From contig NC_088295.1 in NCBI RefSeq assembly GCF_032854445.1, positions 25,407,385 through 25,471,384 of the forward strand: a DNA stretch of 64,000 bases, read 5' to 3'. This document shows, in pieces, positions 31,171 to 43,260 of this stretch. Both the position numbers and the translations under genes were made by a program. The notes beneath the pieces were generated by a model. It was not told where the DNA came from. It did no database searches and worked only from the letters and a program-made list of their open reading frames with translations. Position 1 is the stretch's first letter; each line of letters starts with the position of its first letter. The DNA comes from Liolophura sinensis. Taxonomy: Eukaryota; Mollusca; Polyplacophora; Chitonida; Chitonidae.

Positions 31171-31783
31171 TATTAATACGCGACGGTGGCCATCATTACA
31201 GTGTTGGGGGGAGCCGTGCAGAGCCCGATGGAAACCCACTACTATCCGCTTTTTGCTGACAGACCTTCCCACGTACGAGAGGAGGGTGACATACAGATAG
31301 GCCTATGCGCACCACATATTCGTGTGTATATTTTGTGGGAGAGCGTTAGATTCTACAAACATCCCTACAAACAGTGCATGGGGGCGGTTGAATCTACAAA
31401 TTACCACTCGGCCATGACCCGAGATCGTCCCTGAGATTGTCTGAGTGAGTTCAAACATTTCTGCTTCAAAGACTCCCTCAGAAACCGGAAATAATCATCA
31501 TCCTATCATTTCATCGTTGTATCGCCCGACGAAGACACGAATCGGTGAGGCGATGGCATGAAGGACTGCCACACTGACCGACGATGTCGCTTCGCACCAT
31601 CGCACCAGTGCCAACGTCCGACGTAAGTATGGCACACTTTCCTGATCATAATCCCAGGTTTAGGCTACTCGATTTCTATAAACATGTCACGTGAAAATGA
31701 TGTACATTTACATGGTGAGGATAATTTGTGAGCAGAACATACATGGCAAGGCATGTTCGTATATGTCTGATTTACTGTTTTGT

Positions 31784-31964
31784 GCGATCACTGTGAGTTC
31801 AAGTCCAGCACATGCTGGATTCCTCTCCGGTCGTACGTGGGAAGGCTTGTCAGCAGCCTGGTCGTGGGTACCCCTAGGTCTTTGACCACTTTGCTCCCAC
31901 CCTAATGCTGGTCGCCGTCGTATAAGTAAAATATTCTTGAGTTCGGCATAGATACATAAATAAT
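31784..31964 (+). mobile_element. First-family SINE, internally shortened
   Basis: GCGATCACTGTGAGTTCAAG, CGTACGTGGGAAGGCTTGTC, GGTCGCCGTCGTATAAGTAA and CTTGAGTTCGGCAT. The head is incomplete and the tail diverged. It ends about 30 bp from exon 1 of TPPP-like B. Confidence 0.8.
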
Positions 31965-31992
31965 TTCAAATACTGTTGTGAATAGCACGTAC

Positions 31993-32229
31993 TGTTTTAT
32001 CCCTCTTTCTCTAAACCTGGGAAAGATGTAGTCTGCAATTCCGACCACCTCTTTTGGTAAGCAATCCTTGACGAGTTTTGCGCAGGCTTTGATGTTCATG
32101 TGTTCCTTTTCCTCTGGAGTCGGCCTCCTCTCTGTAAAGGTCAGGCTGACAAATTCCCTGAAACACCTGTCTAATTCGTCGGCTTCTTCTTGTGAGGTGA
32201 GGGCTACATTGGCCATTCCGAACACGTCT
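31993..32229 (-). CDS. TPPP-like B, exon 1 with 13-nt UTR (coding 31993-32216)
   Basis: Acceptor CATTCGTACAG at 32230-32232, 13 nt of UTR, ATG at 32216-32214. Encodes MANVALTSQEEADELDRCF, then a longer acidic/basic insert (ERRPTPEEKEHM) than copy A, then NIKACAKLVKDCLPKEVV. It ends AAACA|GTACGTG in phase 2. The insert explains the 24-nt greater length relative to A. Confidence 0.85.
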
Positions 32230-32497
32230 CTGTACGAATGTACCAGAATACACACATATGTAAACATACGAAAATAAAGTTATCACACATGCATCATTGT
32301 AGTTTTGATCAACTTTCCTGCTTGAGAAAACAAAAGTTAGCTTATGTTGGTTTTCAATCTCTATATAAATACAAGTTCAGCTGCTTTGTCGACAATGAGT
32401 TATACAGCTATAACTCGTTAGAACCTTATCAAGTAGGAAGTAGACCTACTCAGTATGGATACATCGACATAATGCATAGACTATAAATCCACTGCTG

Positions 32498-32731
32498 TAC
32501 AGGGTGTCCCAGAAGTCGCGCACCATCCAGGTTGAGGTTGAATGCTTGAGCTACAGAGCGGTGTGTTGCCCCATCTCTTCCAAACATAAAAACTAATTCA
32601 ACTCTTTCTTGTACTGTTAGTTTATTAGCCATTATTAACTCTAAAGAGAGAAAAAAAATCAGAATCAAATCTGAAACACAGGAAAAAAAAATGAAAATCA
32701 GGATGGTGCACGACTTCTGGGACACCCTGTA
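32498..32731 (-). mobile_element. Mariner-like MITE with remnant transposase N-terminus
   Basis: TA-flanked terminal inverted repeats of about 30 bp start CAGGGTGTCCCAGAAGTCG, with one C/T mismatch. On the minus strand an ATG frame reads MANKLTVQERVELVFMFG, then RDGATHRSVAQAFN. This resembles the helix-turn-helix start (DUF4817-type) found at the N-terminus of some Tc1/mariner-related transposases. The frame runs directly into the terminal repeat, so the catalytic part has been deleted. It lies in the 5' UTR intron of TPPP-like B. Confidence 0.75.
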
Positions 32732-32785
32732 CAGCAATATGTCCACAGTAATAATTTACAAATGTCTTAATTCCCATCCCAGAAT

Positions 32786-33076
32786 TTTTTTTGATTGGTG
32801 TTTTACGCCGTACTCAAGAATATTTCACTTATACGACGGCGGCCAGCATTATGGTGGGTGGAAACCGGGCAGAACCCAGGGGAAACCCACGACCATCCGC
32901 GGGAAGCTGACAGACCTTCTTACATAGGGCCTACGGCCGGAGAGAAAGCCATCATGAGCTGGACTTGAACTCACAGCGACCGCATCGGTGAGAGACTCCT
33001 GGGTCATTGCGCTGCGCTAGCGCGGTAACCAACTGAGCCACGGAGGCCCCTCAATGGTCATAAAACAACAAATCAA
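32786..33076 (-). mobile_element. Full-length SINE, first family, with 5' leader
   Basis: The minus strand carries leader GATTTGTTGTTTTATGACC, head GGGGCCTCCGTGGCTCAGTT, the GAGTTCAAGTCCAGCTCATG B-box region, GGATGGTCGTGGGTTTCCCC and the CTTGAGTACGGCGTAAAACA tail. The best preserved copy in the window; the leader is shared with 9938-10226. Confidence 0.93.
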
Positions 33077-33756
33077 CGGAGCCCCCCCCCCCCCCCACCC
33101 ATCCCAGGAAAGACAGTTCATTATATTTATAAAATCGCTGCTAACTCTCGATAAAATAACGCAGGCTCGGGACTTTCGTAGCCTATATATAGCATACTGC
33201 CATAAGAGAAATCAAGGAAACTACAACTTTCTATATCCCTATTCCAAATGCAGTTTGGAACATTTGCTCTCATCAGCGTTACTTTTCATTCCCATTATTA
33301 GGGTTAACGTCTAGGCATATATAATAGAGGAATTCCACTATAGGCCTATAGTATGCTACAGACCAATTTATACTATAACAGACCTATAGGGTATAACCTA
33401 AACAGCATGAAAACATGCATAGGCTAGTTTACAAATAGATAAAAACACGTAGATCATAAGTTTGTGCCGCAAAGTCAGATTAACTACATGTATATAGCTA
33501 AAGCTTGCGCGTAATTATAGCTCGGAATGATGAGTAAACGCTTTGATATGACATTCACAAAAAGAAAAATCATTTTGCTCTACATGCTGAACATGAGGTT
33601 ATACATACTCACGCGTACAGCAATCGACACATACGCATGGTTTACGTTATGATATCAGATTTTGATTTTATGAATGTTCTAAATGTCGTCAACGATGACG
33701 TTTTCCACAAAACAACAATGCCGTGATGTCTCATCGGTTTCGGGAAGAAAACTTAC

Positions 33757-33797
33757 GCAACGTCACAAAGGTTATACGTCTTCGAAGATCGAGTTGT
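33757..33797 (-). other. Candidate non-coding first exon of TPPP-like B
   Basis: The donor TTGC|GTAAGTTT closes it; a CTATATAG box at 33822-33829 predicts a start near 33797. The layout (TATA, about 40-50 nt of exon, GTAAGT) mirrors copy A. Confidence 0.4.
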
Positions 33798-33821
33798 CAG
33801 CTGGAGCCTGTCAACCTTGGC

Positions 33822-33829
33822 CTATATAG
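33822..33829 (-). promoter_or_regulatory. TATA-like box for TPPP-like B
   Basis: CTATATAG on the minus strand, about 66 bp upstream of the candidate splice donor. Confidence 0.35.
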
Positions 33830-35883
33830 AAACTAATGGAATTTATGATCGTTATTGGGCCCGATTTTGCACGAGACAGAGAAAAATGAAAAAAAAAATT
33901 ATCTGTTTTTTAAATAAGGTAGAGTTGATCAAAATTATTCACAGGAGGCTGTAATATGACGTAATAACTGACAGCTACGAGTGTGTGACAAGATACCGGA
34001 CTAGACGTATAAAGTGTCTAGACGCCAGATCTATAAAGTAAGAAGAAAACACTTCTTTGAAAACAGTAGCTTCACAACATCCGTACATCCGTAGACGATA
34101 GTACATGGGCTTTGAGCCAAGTAGAATGTTAAGGAAGAAAACAATTTTGTAGTATTTTAAGTAACTTCTAGCAGAATTCTATTCTGGAGTTTTACTCTGG
34201 CTGACGAAATAGTTCTTGAGGACGGCCTATTAGCCCCAAATAAAAAATAATAAATACGGTAAATTTACTAGAGCACAAACCAGGGCTATACCTACAGCTG
34301 AATATAGTCTATAATGGCTTGTAGCTCACTAGATCTGCAGCAACACCTGCTCACAGTATATTCGATGAACTCTCTTTGTGGTGAGGCCAAACTTTTGTCG
34401 ATTTATTGCATTCCAAAATTACGGAAAACAAGACTTCCATTGGGCCCACAGTAGACGCACTTTGATATCAGTGACTGCCTTCGAGTGAATGGGAGACATC
34501 TGGGAATGAATGGGAGAACTGTATACCTACAGCATCCTCAGGCTGTACCAGACTTCGTCACAACAGATTCGATCTATCACATGTTGACGAGTGTACTGTG
34601 GATATTTTGACACGGTAGCATTGACAATGAAAGGGAGCATACATGTAGTTTGTATACCGAATTTTTCAAAAGATCGGGAAAAATATTAATGTTGATCGTT
34701 GCAAACTATTTTTGTTTTGTTTCTCTGAATGATTTGATATTACAGTAAAAATTATTTGACTTAAAAGGCTACACACAGGTCAATGGGTCATGAAAAACTG
34801 ACCATAATTCACCGTATTTACTCACAGTACAAAGCCAGAAGGAATGGTCTCGGTCATTACACGCATTCAATGTACAATAACCTACGAAGACATTAAATAA
34901 ACTATGCAGATATATTTAAGCTGTGGGGTGGTAATCGCGGCATGACCCTAGCAACAGTCGATTGGCCAATGAGGTCATGTGGAAGAATCCCACACCCACT
35001 GATTCCTAAGGTCAAAAGTTTTTTTTCAATTTGAAAGTTGATGCCATCCACGTCTGCTGAATATAGCCAAGAAAAAAAATAATAAAATAATAATAATAAA
35101 ATAAACAACAAAACAATCAAACAAAACACAAAGCAGTAATTCTGATACAACCTATACTTATAGCACTTATCAGTTCGTTAAATTGAACATAAAGTCTGCC
35201 ATTATATAGATAGAGAGAGAAAACATGATATAGAACACAGTTATCACAGGAAATATGTAAAAAAAATTCTGTAAAGTTTTGAAAGCCGAGAATATGAAGT
35301 TCAGCACTGGACATATGGTATTGACGGACAATTCATTCCGAGTAGGCCTAACCATGTTATAGAAGGCGCTATGAACTTGGCCAATCACTAGCGCTCAAAG
35401 CGTCACGTGATCATTGGCTGTCATATCAAAAAACCTATTAGCTCTTGATTGTCAAGTGTGGTTTCTCATAGTAGATAGACAGATACTGATGCAATAAATT
35501 GGATTTTGCGGTTAGCTTAAATTTTAAGCCGATGCATTTTGAACTACGCATTTATGAGCAGGGAACTGAGAACGGCTGCTCGTGTCACAGTGCATGCATG
35601 CACGTTGGGAAGGATATACTGCAGCAACTTGTCAGGGTGAGCCGGCAAGAAAACCGCCTCGGGAGAGTCATTGATTGAAGAAAAATATTGTGACTCTTCA
35701 TTATTTTTCCCTGACAAAGAAGGTCCTGTTATGTTCGCTAAATTCTCTGAAGTCGGTGCAGCCACACCGTGCTACAACTCGACGAGTCCGCGAACATCGC
35801 CCTGACCAAGCGCAAAACTAAACGAAACATCGGCCCTTTGGACACGGAACAGAGCTGAAACTCTTTGGTTGGTTATCAGGTGT

Positions 35884-35907
35884 TTATTATTATTATTATT
35901 ATTATTT
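35884..35907. repeat. (ATT)n microsatellite
   Basis: About eight ATT trinucleotides. Confidence 0.9.
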
Positions 35908-37424
35908 TCTTGTTGTTACATTGTTTAATACCAATGGTAGGCTACGGGAGAACTCCTATAGGTTTTGTGAGGTCACTCTAGATAGCTATAACATTGCAAA
36001 ATGGCGTCACCAAATGAGTGGGATAGGCACTGACGATTGTTCGTATATATTTTTTTTTTTTGATAAACAGCGTAGAATTTTTAAAGTATTTTTAGAACAA
36101 TTGTGGAATATTACTTCATTAATTAATTCAGCTTTAGTGGCTGACTTTGTGTTCACGTTTTGAAGGGCATATTCTAAATGTAGTCTACGTGTACACGTGC
36201 TTCGTATGCAGTAGTGCAACGGCATGCTTGGATCAGGTACCGCTGGTCATCTGCTAATATGGACGAGTAATAAGTAGTGTATATCTAGGGCACTCGAACA
36301 TAGCAAACCTCCGCCACAGCCAAATGTACTTACTCCGCAACTGCAAACAAAGGGAGAATACTCTGATTTCTGTCCTGGCTGTCACTGGAAGATGTGTTTA
36401 AAAACGTCCTCGATCCCGATCCGGGTCATTACCAATTTTAAATTGGCTGATCCATATACCCATATATGGCTAACATATACCCAAAAATGGATGATCCATA
36501 TACCTTTATATTGCCAACGTATACACATAAGCATAAGCAGTGCATAATTCTCCGTATCTGACAGACAGACTGACAGACAAATAAACATATTGTACCGCCG
36601 TCAAGCAACAAACATACAGGCCTATGTTGTTTGGCCGAGGTATAACAATGTATGTAGAGCGCATACATGCAGCTGCACGTTTATAAATACAACACACAGC
36701 GTGAAGTAATTCAATCAGTGTTTATCACACAAGCAAACATCAGTTTGCGGTTTTCTAAATAATATTTGCTCTAATGACACACACAGTAAATTGCTTATTC
36801 TGATTTACAGACTTCTGCACGACTTTCGTACTTGACTGTTTACGTCAAGTACATTTAAGTACCGGGTGGTTGAACAACTGTCCAATTTCTATATATGGAG
36901 AGAGAGACTTTTTTTTTTTTTGACTGTTTGGAATTTATAAACTAACCTTTAGTCCCCACTTCCAGCTATAGGCCCTACAGCATATTGTACAGTGACAATA
37001 GCATACATTTAAAATAGTACGTGCGATCACCTGTCCTGATACTTGCAATATTTCAGCAATATTTGATATTTTTTGTGGACCATAATAGTTATGATGGCAA
37101 ATATAACTGGAAGGCATTCCCAGGGTGCTAACATTAACACAGCTCAATATACAAATTATCGCGCTACAAACAAAGGGACAACACTCTGTATTTCAAAAAT
37201 ATAACTTCGTTCGGAGAAGACAATAATGCGTACTTTATTCCCATATATTCAATATGTTGTGTTTTGCAAACCATATCTCTGCAACTCCTTAACTTATCGT
37301 GTATACCGGATAGGCTTCTTGAATGTATGCCACTCATAGAGAACGCCTGTCTGGTATGATTATTTATCTCGGATATGAACTGAATATGAGTTACATGTAA
37401 CAATTTATTTTGAAAGCAACGTGC

Positions 37425-37720
37425 CCATGTAACAGCAGGCGTTTTCTATATAGAATGCAACTATAAATATACATAGCGGAGGTCCTCGACGAAATTTTGA
37501 TCAGAAGCAAGTGCTGCTTATACAATGCATGTATACTCGTTTATCAGTATGGCTATACTTCTTCAGTAGGCGATTTTTAAGTAGAATTCACATATATGTA
37601 TAGGAGGTCCTCGACGAAATTTTGTTCACAAACAGGTACTACTTATTTAGATATACTCGTTTATTAGTAGACCTATATATTCATTCTCCAGCAGGGGTTT
37701 TCTACATTCGCCGAGTGGAA
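37425..37720. repeat. 125-bp tandem duplication
   Basis: GGTCCTCGACGAAATTTTG occurs at 37481 and 37606. The flanking words (GTTTTCTA, ATACTCGTTTAT, CTTCAGTAGGCG or CTCCAGCAGGGG) repeat in order, giving two full copies and a partial third. Confidence 0.8.
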
Positions 37721-38084
37721 TCTTATATAAATGTAGATTGCCTTGCATGCACTTGTAAACACGTGCTTGTTTTGGCGAGTTGGGTGCAGTGATTATCCAT
37801 ATACTAGGCAAAGAAAATATGAGATCGAAGTATTGGTAAACCATCATGTGTCAATCGCACATTATATGTGTTTGAATGCATGGTAAACACAAATATACAT
37901 CACTCAGACGACAGACTTTCTGTTAAATTTAACTGAATATCTTTTTTGAGTGTAAAATGCTTGATTTTCAACCACTTGGATCCACAGGGACTCAGATCAA
38001 ACCTAGTTTTGGGCAGGGAATATTGCTCGTGTGGCCTTTTGCGCAGTCCGACGTTCGGTGAATCCAGACTTATCGTCCACGTGC

Positions 38085-38165
38085 ATCGGTACGTCACATT
38101 TGGAAAGTTGGTCAGTAACTTGGTGGTTTACCGCAGGCAATCCGGTTTCCTCCACCCATAAACTC
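38085..38165 (+). mobile_element. SINE fragment, second family
   Basis: GTTGGTCAGTAACTTGGTGG, TTTACCGCAGGCAATCCGG and TTTCCTCCACCCATAAACTC. Middle part of the element only. Confidence 0.5.
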
Positions 38166-39067
38166 TTAGAGTGAACAGACTTTTTTCAGTAGTAATTCAG
38201 TTATTATTCAGTCTTTTTTCATATAATGTCCAGTTAAACGTACACATTAATTCCCATCTGTTACTTGTATTGTTAGTGTTATTTTTCCCTTCTAATATTT
38301 ACTTTCGCACGCATTGTACACAAATACCGCCGAACCACATGCACCCAGCTCTGCGCAACTGTATATGCAGGCTGACAGCTGTCACTATATGTATGCACGC
38401 TGTCTGGCCCTATATGATATACGAAGCAGGCAGAGACACATTGAGAGTGTGTGTCCCAGTGACATAATTATAAAATGATACACATCAACAGATAAATAAA
38501 ACAAAATCAGTAAAAAAAATGCCTGTTTCATCTGTGCGGCCAGATTGCTACTGTTACTAAGAGTTTCCTCTTATCAGTATATATTTATGTGTACAGTATG
38601 TACTCGTTAGTTGCAAAATCTCAATGATATTCACTATGTCATCGTGAACTTGATGAGCAGTGAACGGTTTTTCAATCGGAATATGAGGCCCTGTAAGACT
38701 GATGTCTGCATAAAAGGTGACAAAAACTGATAATTAAGTCTGCATGTGACACCCGATATAGCGTGAAAATGATTTCAACAAGGCTAAAATAAGTGACTTT
38801 TAGCTCACATACAACGTTACTTAAATGTATATTTTTTATAATGCAAGCTTATTTCGTGGCATACACGAACATGCACTTGCGTTTTTACCGTGGCGTAAAG
38901 TGGACCTCTGCAGTAACAAAATATGAATAGCATATGATACAGATCGAAAAAGGAAATTATTTCACTGGATAATATTTTGCTCACCATGTTATATTAACTA
39001 CCTATGTTTCGAGTTTGTTCTTGAACCTCGCGAAATGATGTTAAGGGGAAATAATCTCGTGAGCTCG

Positions 39068-39194
39068 GGAACTGCGGATGGTCGTGGGTTTCCCACGGGC
39101 AGTGCCCGGTTTCCTTCCACCATACTGCTGATCGTCGTCGTATAAGTGAAATATTCTTGAGTACGGCGTAAAACACCAATCAGATAAATAAATA
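39068..39194 (+). mobile_element. SINE 3' half, first family
   Basis: CTGCGGATGGTCGTGGGTTT to CGTATAAGTGAAATATTCTT, then GAGTACGGCGTAAAACACCA and (AAATA)n; the tRNA-like head is missing. Confidence 0.85.
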
Positions 39195-39479
39195 TACACC
39201 GTGAGGAAATGTCGCCATTTTGGAACTCTTGTGACACTGGTTAGATAGTCTTCGTAATGAAATACATGCAAATCATACATTTGACGTATACTATACATAA
39301 GCACATCCAACTGCCTCATAGAGATGTGCATAGCCCATCACAATATGAGAATCGCAAGCCAAATATATCGAAGGCAATGCGATGATGCAGCAACGGAAAC
39401 AGGCTTATAACTTCGATTCCTGGATTGGGTACTAAATATCCATATAAATAGCTGAAGCAAATACAGAAACTGTCAGTCA

Positions 39480-39900
39480 AATGGGGAAAAAAAACCGTCG
39501 GCCCAATGAGAAAAAAAAAATGCCTCACCGATGGAAAAGAACTCGTCGATACAATGGGACAGAAACTGTATATAAAAACAGGAAAGAAACCTTCATTCCA
39601 AAAGAAATTGAAAGATGGGAAAGAACCGTCGATTCAGTGGGAGACAAACTCCTTATATCCAACTGGAATCAGTTGGGAAAGAAACTTTTTGTCCAGTGGA
39701 ATGGGACAGAAAGTGTCCAACCAATGGGAAGGAAAATGTTTATCCAATGGGGAAAAACAGTGTACATCCAATAGGAATGTAACTGTCCATCAAATGCAAA
39801 AGAAACAATTCATCCAATGGAAGAAAACTGTTTATCCAGTGAGAAAGAAACCGTCGATTGAATAGAAAATAAACTATCTAACTAATGGAAAAGAAATTGT
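39480..39900. repeat. Degenerate array, period about 23-27 bp
   Basis: The phrase CCAATGGGAAAGAAACTGT, with variants such as CCAGTGGAATGGGACAGAAA, recurs throughout. It yields lysine-rich frames of up to 119 codons that are artefacts. Confidence 0.7.
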
Positions 39901-40117
39901 CAGTGACATAGAATGAAATCAGCATTATATAGGTACCAAACCTGCAAACAATTACGCCAATAGTTATTTATAAATCTTTTGTTGGTGTCATTTTCGTGAT
40001 TCTCCTTAACAAATGAAGACAAAGGTGTGTTCGGTCAGCTGACAGCTGTGCAGTCATGTATTTACCATCACGATATAGGCACATACACATGCATACAGTG
40101 TAGATCTATAACACGAC

Positions 40118-40455
40118 TCACGACCCCGCTTCAGTAACCTAATGGTTAGAGTTTCCGCCTCGAAGTCGCGAGACCCGGAATTAAACCAGAGTAGGGTCAT
40201 ACCAAAGGTTTTAAACATGGTACTTGTTGCTGCCTCGCTTGGCGCTCAGCACTGAGAGCTTCGAGGAAAAACGACTGGTTGGCCCGATGTCTAGTATAAT
40301 GTGACTGGGTGGGGTGTCTGGTGTGTTCGGCGTGACGGCAGCACTTTGACAGCATGGACTCACCCTGCCACAAGAAGACGCCTATTGGCTCCTCGTCGTC
40401 ATATGGCAGAAAAATTGTTAAAACCGACGTAAAACCCCAAACAAACATACATATA
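40118..40455 (+). mobile_element. Full-length tRNA-derived SINE, third family
   Basis: tRNA-like head CAGTAACCTAATGGTTAGAG (A-box) and a degenerate B-box in CGAGACCCGGAATTAAACCA. The body has CGCTTGGCGCTCAGCACTGA, GTGACTGGGTGGGGTGTCTG and CAGCATGGACTCACCCTGCC. It ends CGTCGTCATATGGCAGAAAA, GTTAAAACCGACGTAAAACC. The best copy of this family; others are at 14985, 15540, 15715 and 18640. Confidence 0.8.
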
Positions 40456-41022
40456 ACACCATTTGGTATGATTTATGTGATGGTCGAAGTTTAAGTTAGT
40501 CTGCGTGGCGGATGACATTTTGGTGGTATCAAGCTTCCTATTGGAGACACACTGCGCTGATTTGTTCAATGTTCTCAAGACAATATCATTAATAATGGAA
40601 TACTCTAAGCTTGGTGCGAGTCTGACTGGACCATGTTGCTGTCGGTGTTTGTATACGATGGATATGCCAGTGTCTTGTTTGATGACTAGCTCAATCGCTA
40701 GATTTAAAGATGTTTTGCTTTGACATGAACATTTATGAATGGATGAATGAATGATTAAGGCTTATAACGTTGTCAACATCTGAGCCACATCATGTAGCCA
40801 AAGCCAGGAAAAAGTCATAGATTTCGACATGGGAGTGGAAACATTCAAAAAACTAAAAAAGAAAAATACTAACACATTTAAACCCAGCATAAAAGAAATT
40901 AAGAAACAGTTAATTTTCGGAAACCACATTAAATAAAATAAACTTAACCATACTTAAACATATACGTTTTGTGTTCCGCTATACATATTGCTGTCAGTGA
41001 TTCACAAGAGGTATATCAAGAG

Positions 41023-41025
<3 letters not shown>

Positions 41026-41084
<59 letters not shown>
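41026..41084. repeat. (TA)n microsatellite
   Basis: About 29 TA dinucleotides. Confidence 0.97.
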
Positions 41085-41086
<2 letters not shown>

Positions 41087-41486
41087 TGCATCCATCACGA
41101 TGGTGCAACGCACATTTCACGTACCGTTAATTCCACATGATCACGCGATAAGTATAATATACATGTATACCACCTCATAACTGTATCGAACATGCAGCAA
41201 CTGCATACCAAACGTGTGCACATGCACGGGATTTTAGCCGAAGATCATACATTATACACTGAATAGAGCGACAATAGGCCTACATAAAGTTATGTTTTTG
41301 ACAGGACCTTTCTCCTGGAAGATCCCTCAGCAAGGCTGACAAGTTCCCTGAACTGTAAGTGTATACTTCCCTATACCGTGAGCGCAACTTATATATTTCA
41401 AAAGTACATGACGCAGTGTCCATGTTCTGAGACGGTGAGATGCTGCGTCTGTCGCACATAACAACTGCTACTGTAATTCTTCAAAT

Positions 41487-41570
41487 GTAGTTTTGTCTCC
41501 AAAATGTGGATAAATTGCACTGAAAGTTGCTCTTTCATATGCGAAAAGGTTGCAGAACTAGGGTACATGT
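41487..41570 (+). repeat. Dispersed repeat, copy 1
   Basis: TGTAGTTTTGTCTCCAA, ATAAAT, CACTGAAAGTTG and TCTTTCATATGC with AAGGTTG recur in the same order at 47036-47125. Unknown family. Confidence 0.65.
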
Positions 41571-42629
41571 ATTCTCAATTATTGCCAAAGGCCTGGGTGA
41601 CACCGCTGTACAAGTTTGGTCACACAACCAACATAAATTATATAAGCCATGTTATAATTGCAGTCAGTGCATGGTATATTGGTGAGAAATCGATATTTAT
41701 CTGTCATGACAGCACTTGCATGTATTGCTGGCTAACAGAATGACAAGGGTTAACAATATTCTCTAACAGATGTTAATGCATATACACTGTATTTATAAAA
41801 CTAAGGCCATGTTCCAATATGCACTAAGCAATTAAGCGACTGTTAGATCAATATTTAAAAGTTTCTCGACATTTTTTGTTAAAATATATATATTTAAGTA
41901 ACGCTATATGATTTTTGCTTTAGGTATACTTACTCTGCATATACACTTACATGTAATCCTCGGCAGACGAATATAACATATCCTACATAAGACAATTCAA
42001 GGATATACAGATATACCATGCAGCTGCGACGGATTCCAATGCATATTAAGCGTTAGATATGGGCTACATGTCTTTCAAAATATATATTATTCCATATATG
42101 TACATGCGACGTTCATATATACGACAATTTGTGTATTGGTAGGCCTCCACGTCCCTATGTATACAGTATCGCCTGTTGACCATAGGGCACATGGTGATTG
42201 CAGGATGTCATTGAACTTAATATATTATATACGTTTGTCAAATGACAAGTTCGGGTACACAGGCATGTATAGGTACTTGATCGCCGGGACTGATATATCT
42301 GTTCTGAGACTGCAATTAGGTTCTTAAGTAACATCATTCGATACGGCGGAATAGCCGGTATGTGAAGGTCGTATAAGCGGATATCTGCTGAAGACAATGC
42401 TCACAATATTTTAAGTTTGTTCGTTTGCTTGGCGTCTATCGTTATTTGTTTTTATATAGACGCCACACCGTATCTAAAATCGCTCTTGATCTTTGGGCAA
42501 TCGGTTTGCACAGTAATGTGCTAAATCTTGTTTAACGTCGGATAAGCAAACGTGGCCAAAATATGTTCACACCACGAACATATATATCTTTAATTCATTT
42601 TTATTTTTCATTTATTTATTTGGGGGATG

Positions 42630-42648
42630 GGAACTGGGGGGGGGGGGG
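42630..42648. repeat. Poly-G tract
   Basis: GGGAACTGGG followed by an uninterrupted run of G residues. Confidence 0.85.
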
Positions 42649-42839
42649 TCCTATCAGCCATACATCGGTTCAGGTCAAATTAAATCGTAATATTGGCCTA
42701 TCTCATTTATACTCAGTGCATTATTCTTGCGGCTACAGTTAGGCTCAGATTAAAAGGCTGCACGTTTAGAACAAAAGAATATGACATGTGATAGTGGGTC
42801 TAATGAGCGAAGAGCCCAAGCCGCGAACACCAATCAAAT

Positions 42840-43260
42840 GTAATTTTCATTCTCGTCCGGCGAGGAAGGCGACGATTGGCTGAGATTGTACCGTTTATCT
42901 GTTTCACAGCAGCATACCTTACTGCATGCAGTACATGTAGGCCTATATACCGGTACATATCTACAAAGTATGTCATGACAAGTCCACTCATAATCATACT
43001 AAATATTAACTAGACTCCGGAATCAATATCGCCATCTGCTCGGACCGAAGCGTCAGAGGTTCACGATATATTCGGGACTCATTGATCGTTTATCTATTAG
43101 TTGTCGAGGTAACCTCCAGCTGATATGCTCTTGCTGTGAGGTGCAAACAAATCCACGTGGCTTGTCAAGTTGTCCCGCCCCCTTTGCTGAGATCACGTTC
43201 GGCGTGGCGAGCGAGATTCTGTGAGACCGAGGCCGTTCGACAGACATATACATTTTCAAC
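42840..43260 (+). promoter_or_regulatory. Probable promoter and 5' UTR of CaMKII
   Basis: Richer in G+C and CpG than its surroundings. It contains an inverted CCAAT box (GATTGGCTGAG, near 42874) and CCCGCCCCC (Sp1/KLF-type, near 43173-43182). No TATA box at a fitting distance. The start point is not known; the 5' UTR probably lies within the last 100-150 bp. Confidence 0.5.

Larger units (their letters stand above)
29811..33797 (-). other. Gene span: TPPP-like B, tandem paralog with altered C-terminus
   Basis: Two firm coding exons (224 and 169 nt) and one tentative (42 nt) give 144 codons. Exon boundaries and phases equal those of copy A: both have 13 nt between acceptor and ATG, exon 1 ends in phase 2 before GTA, and exon 2 is 169 nt. 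The protein aligns with A at FREFVSL, KACAKLVKDCLPKEVV and FLPFIEECAFEYAKLKTKD. The GSHK..RFD and GXGXGXXGR part is absent or broken. It is therefore either a diverged truncated paralog or a partly decayed one. Confidence 0.75.
33850..42800. other. Intergenic region without recognised genes
   Basis: About 9 kb between TPPP-like B and the CaMKII promoter region. It holds SINE fragments, microsatellites and short duplications, listed separately. Open frames are under 125 codons, and none shows a known family or good splice framing. The stretches 33.9-35.8 kb and 41.6-42.6 kb show nothing specific. Confidence 0.6.

Noticed and set aside
35544-35765. Minus-strand 73-codon frame that looks protein-like
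   Set aside because: It begins at GTG, has a stop just upstream, no ATG, and no strong splice sites; no family recognised.
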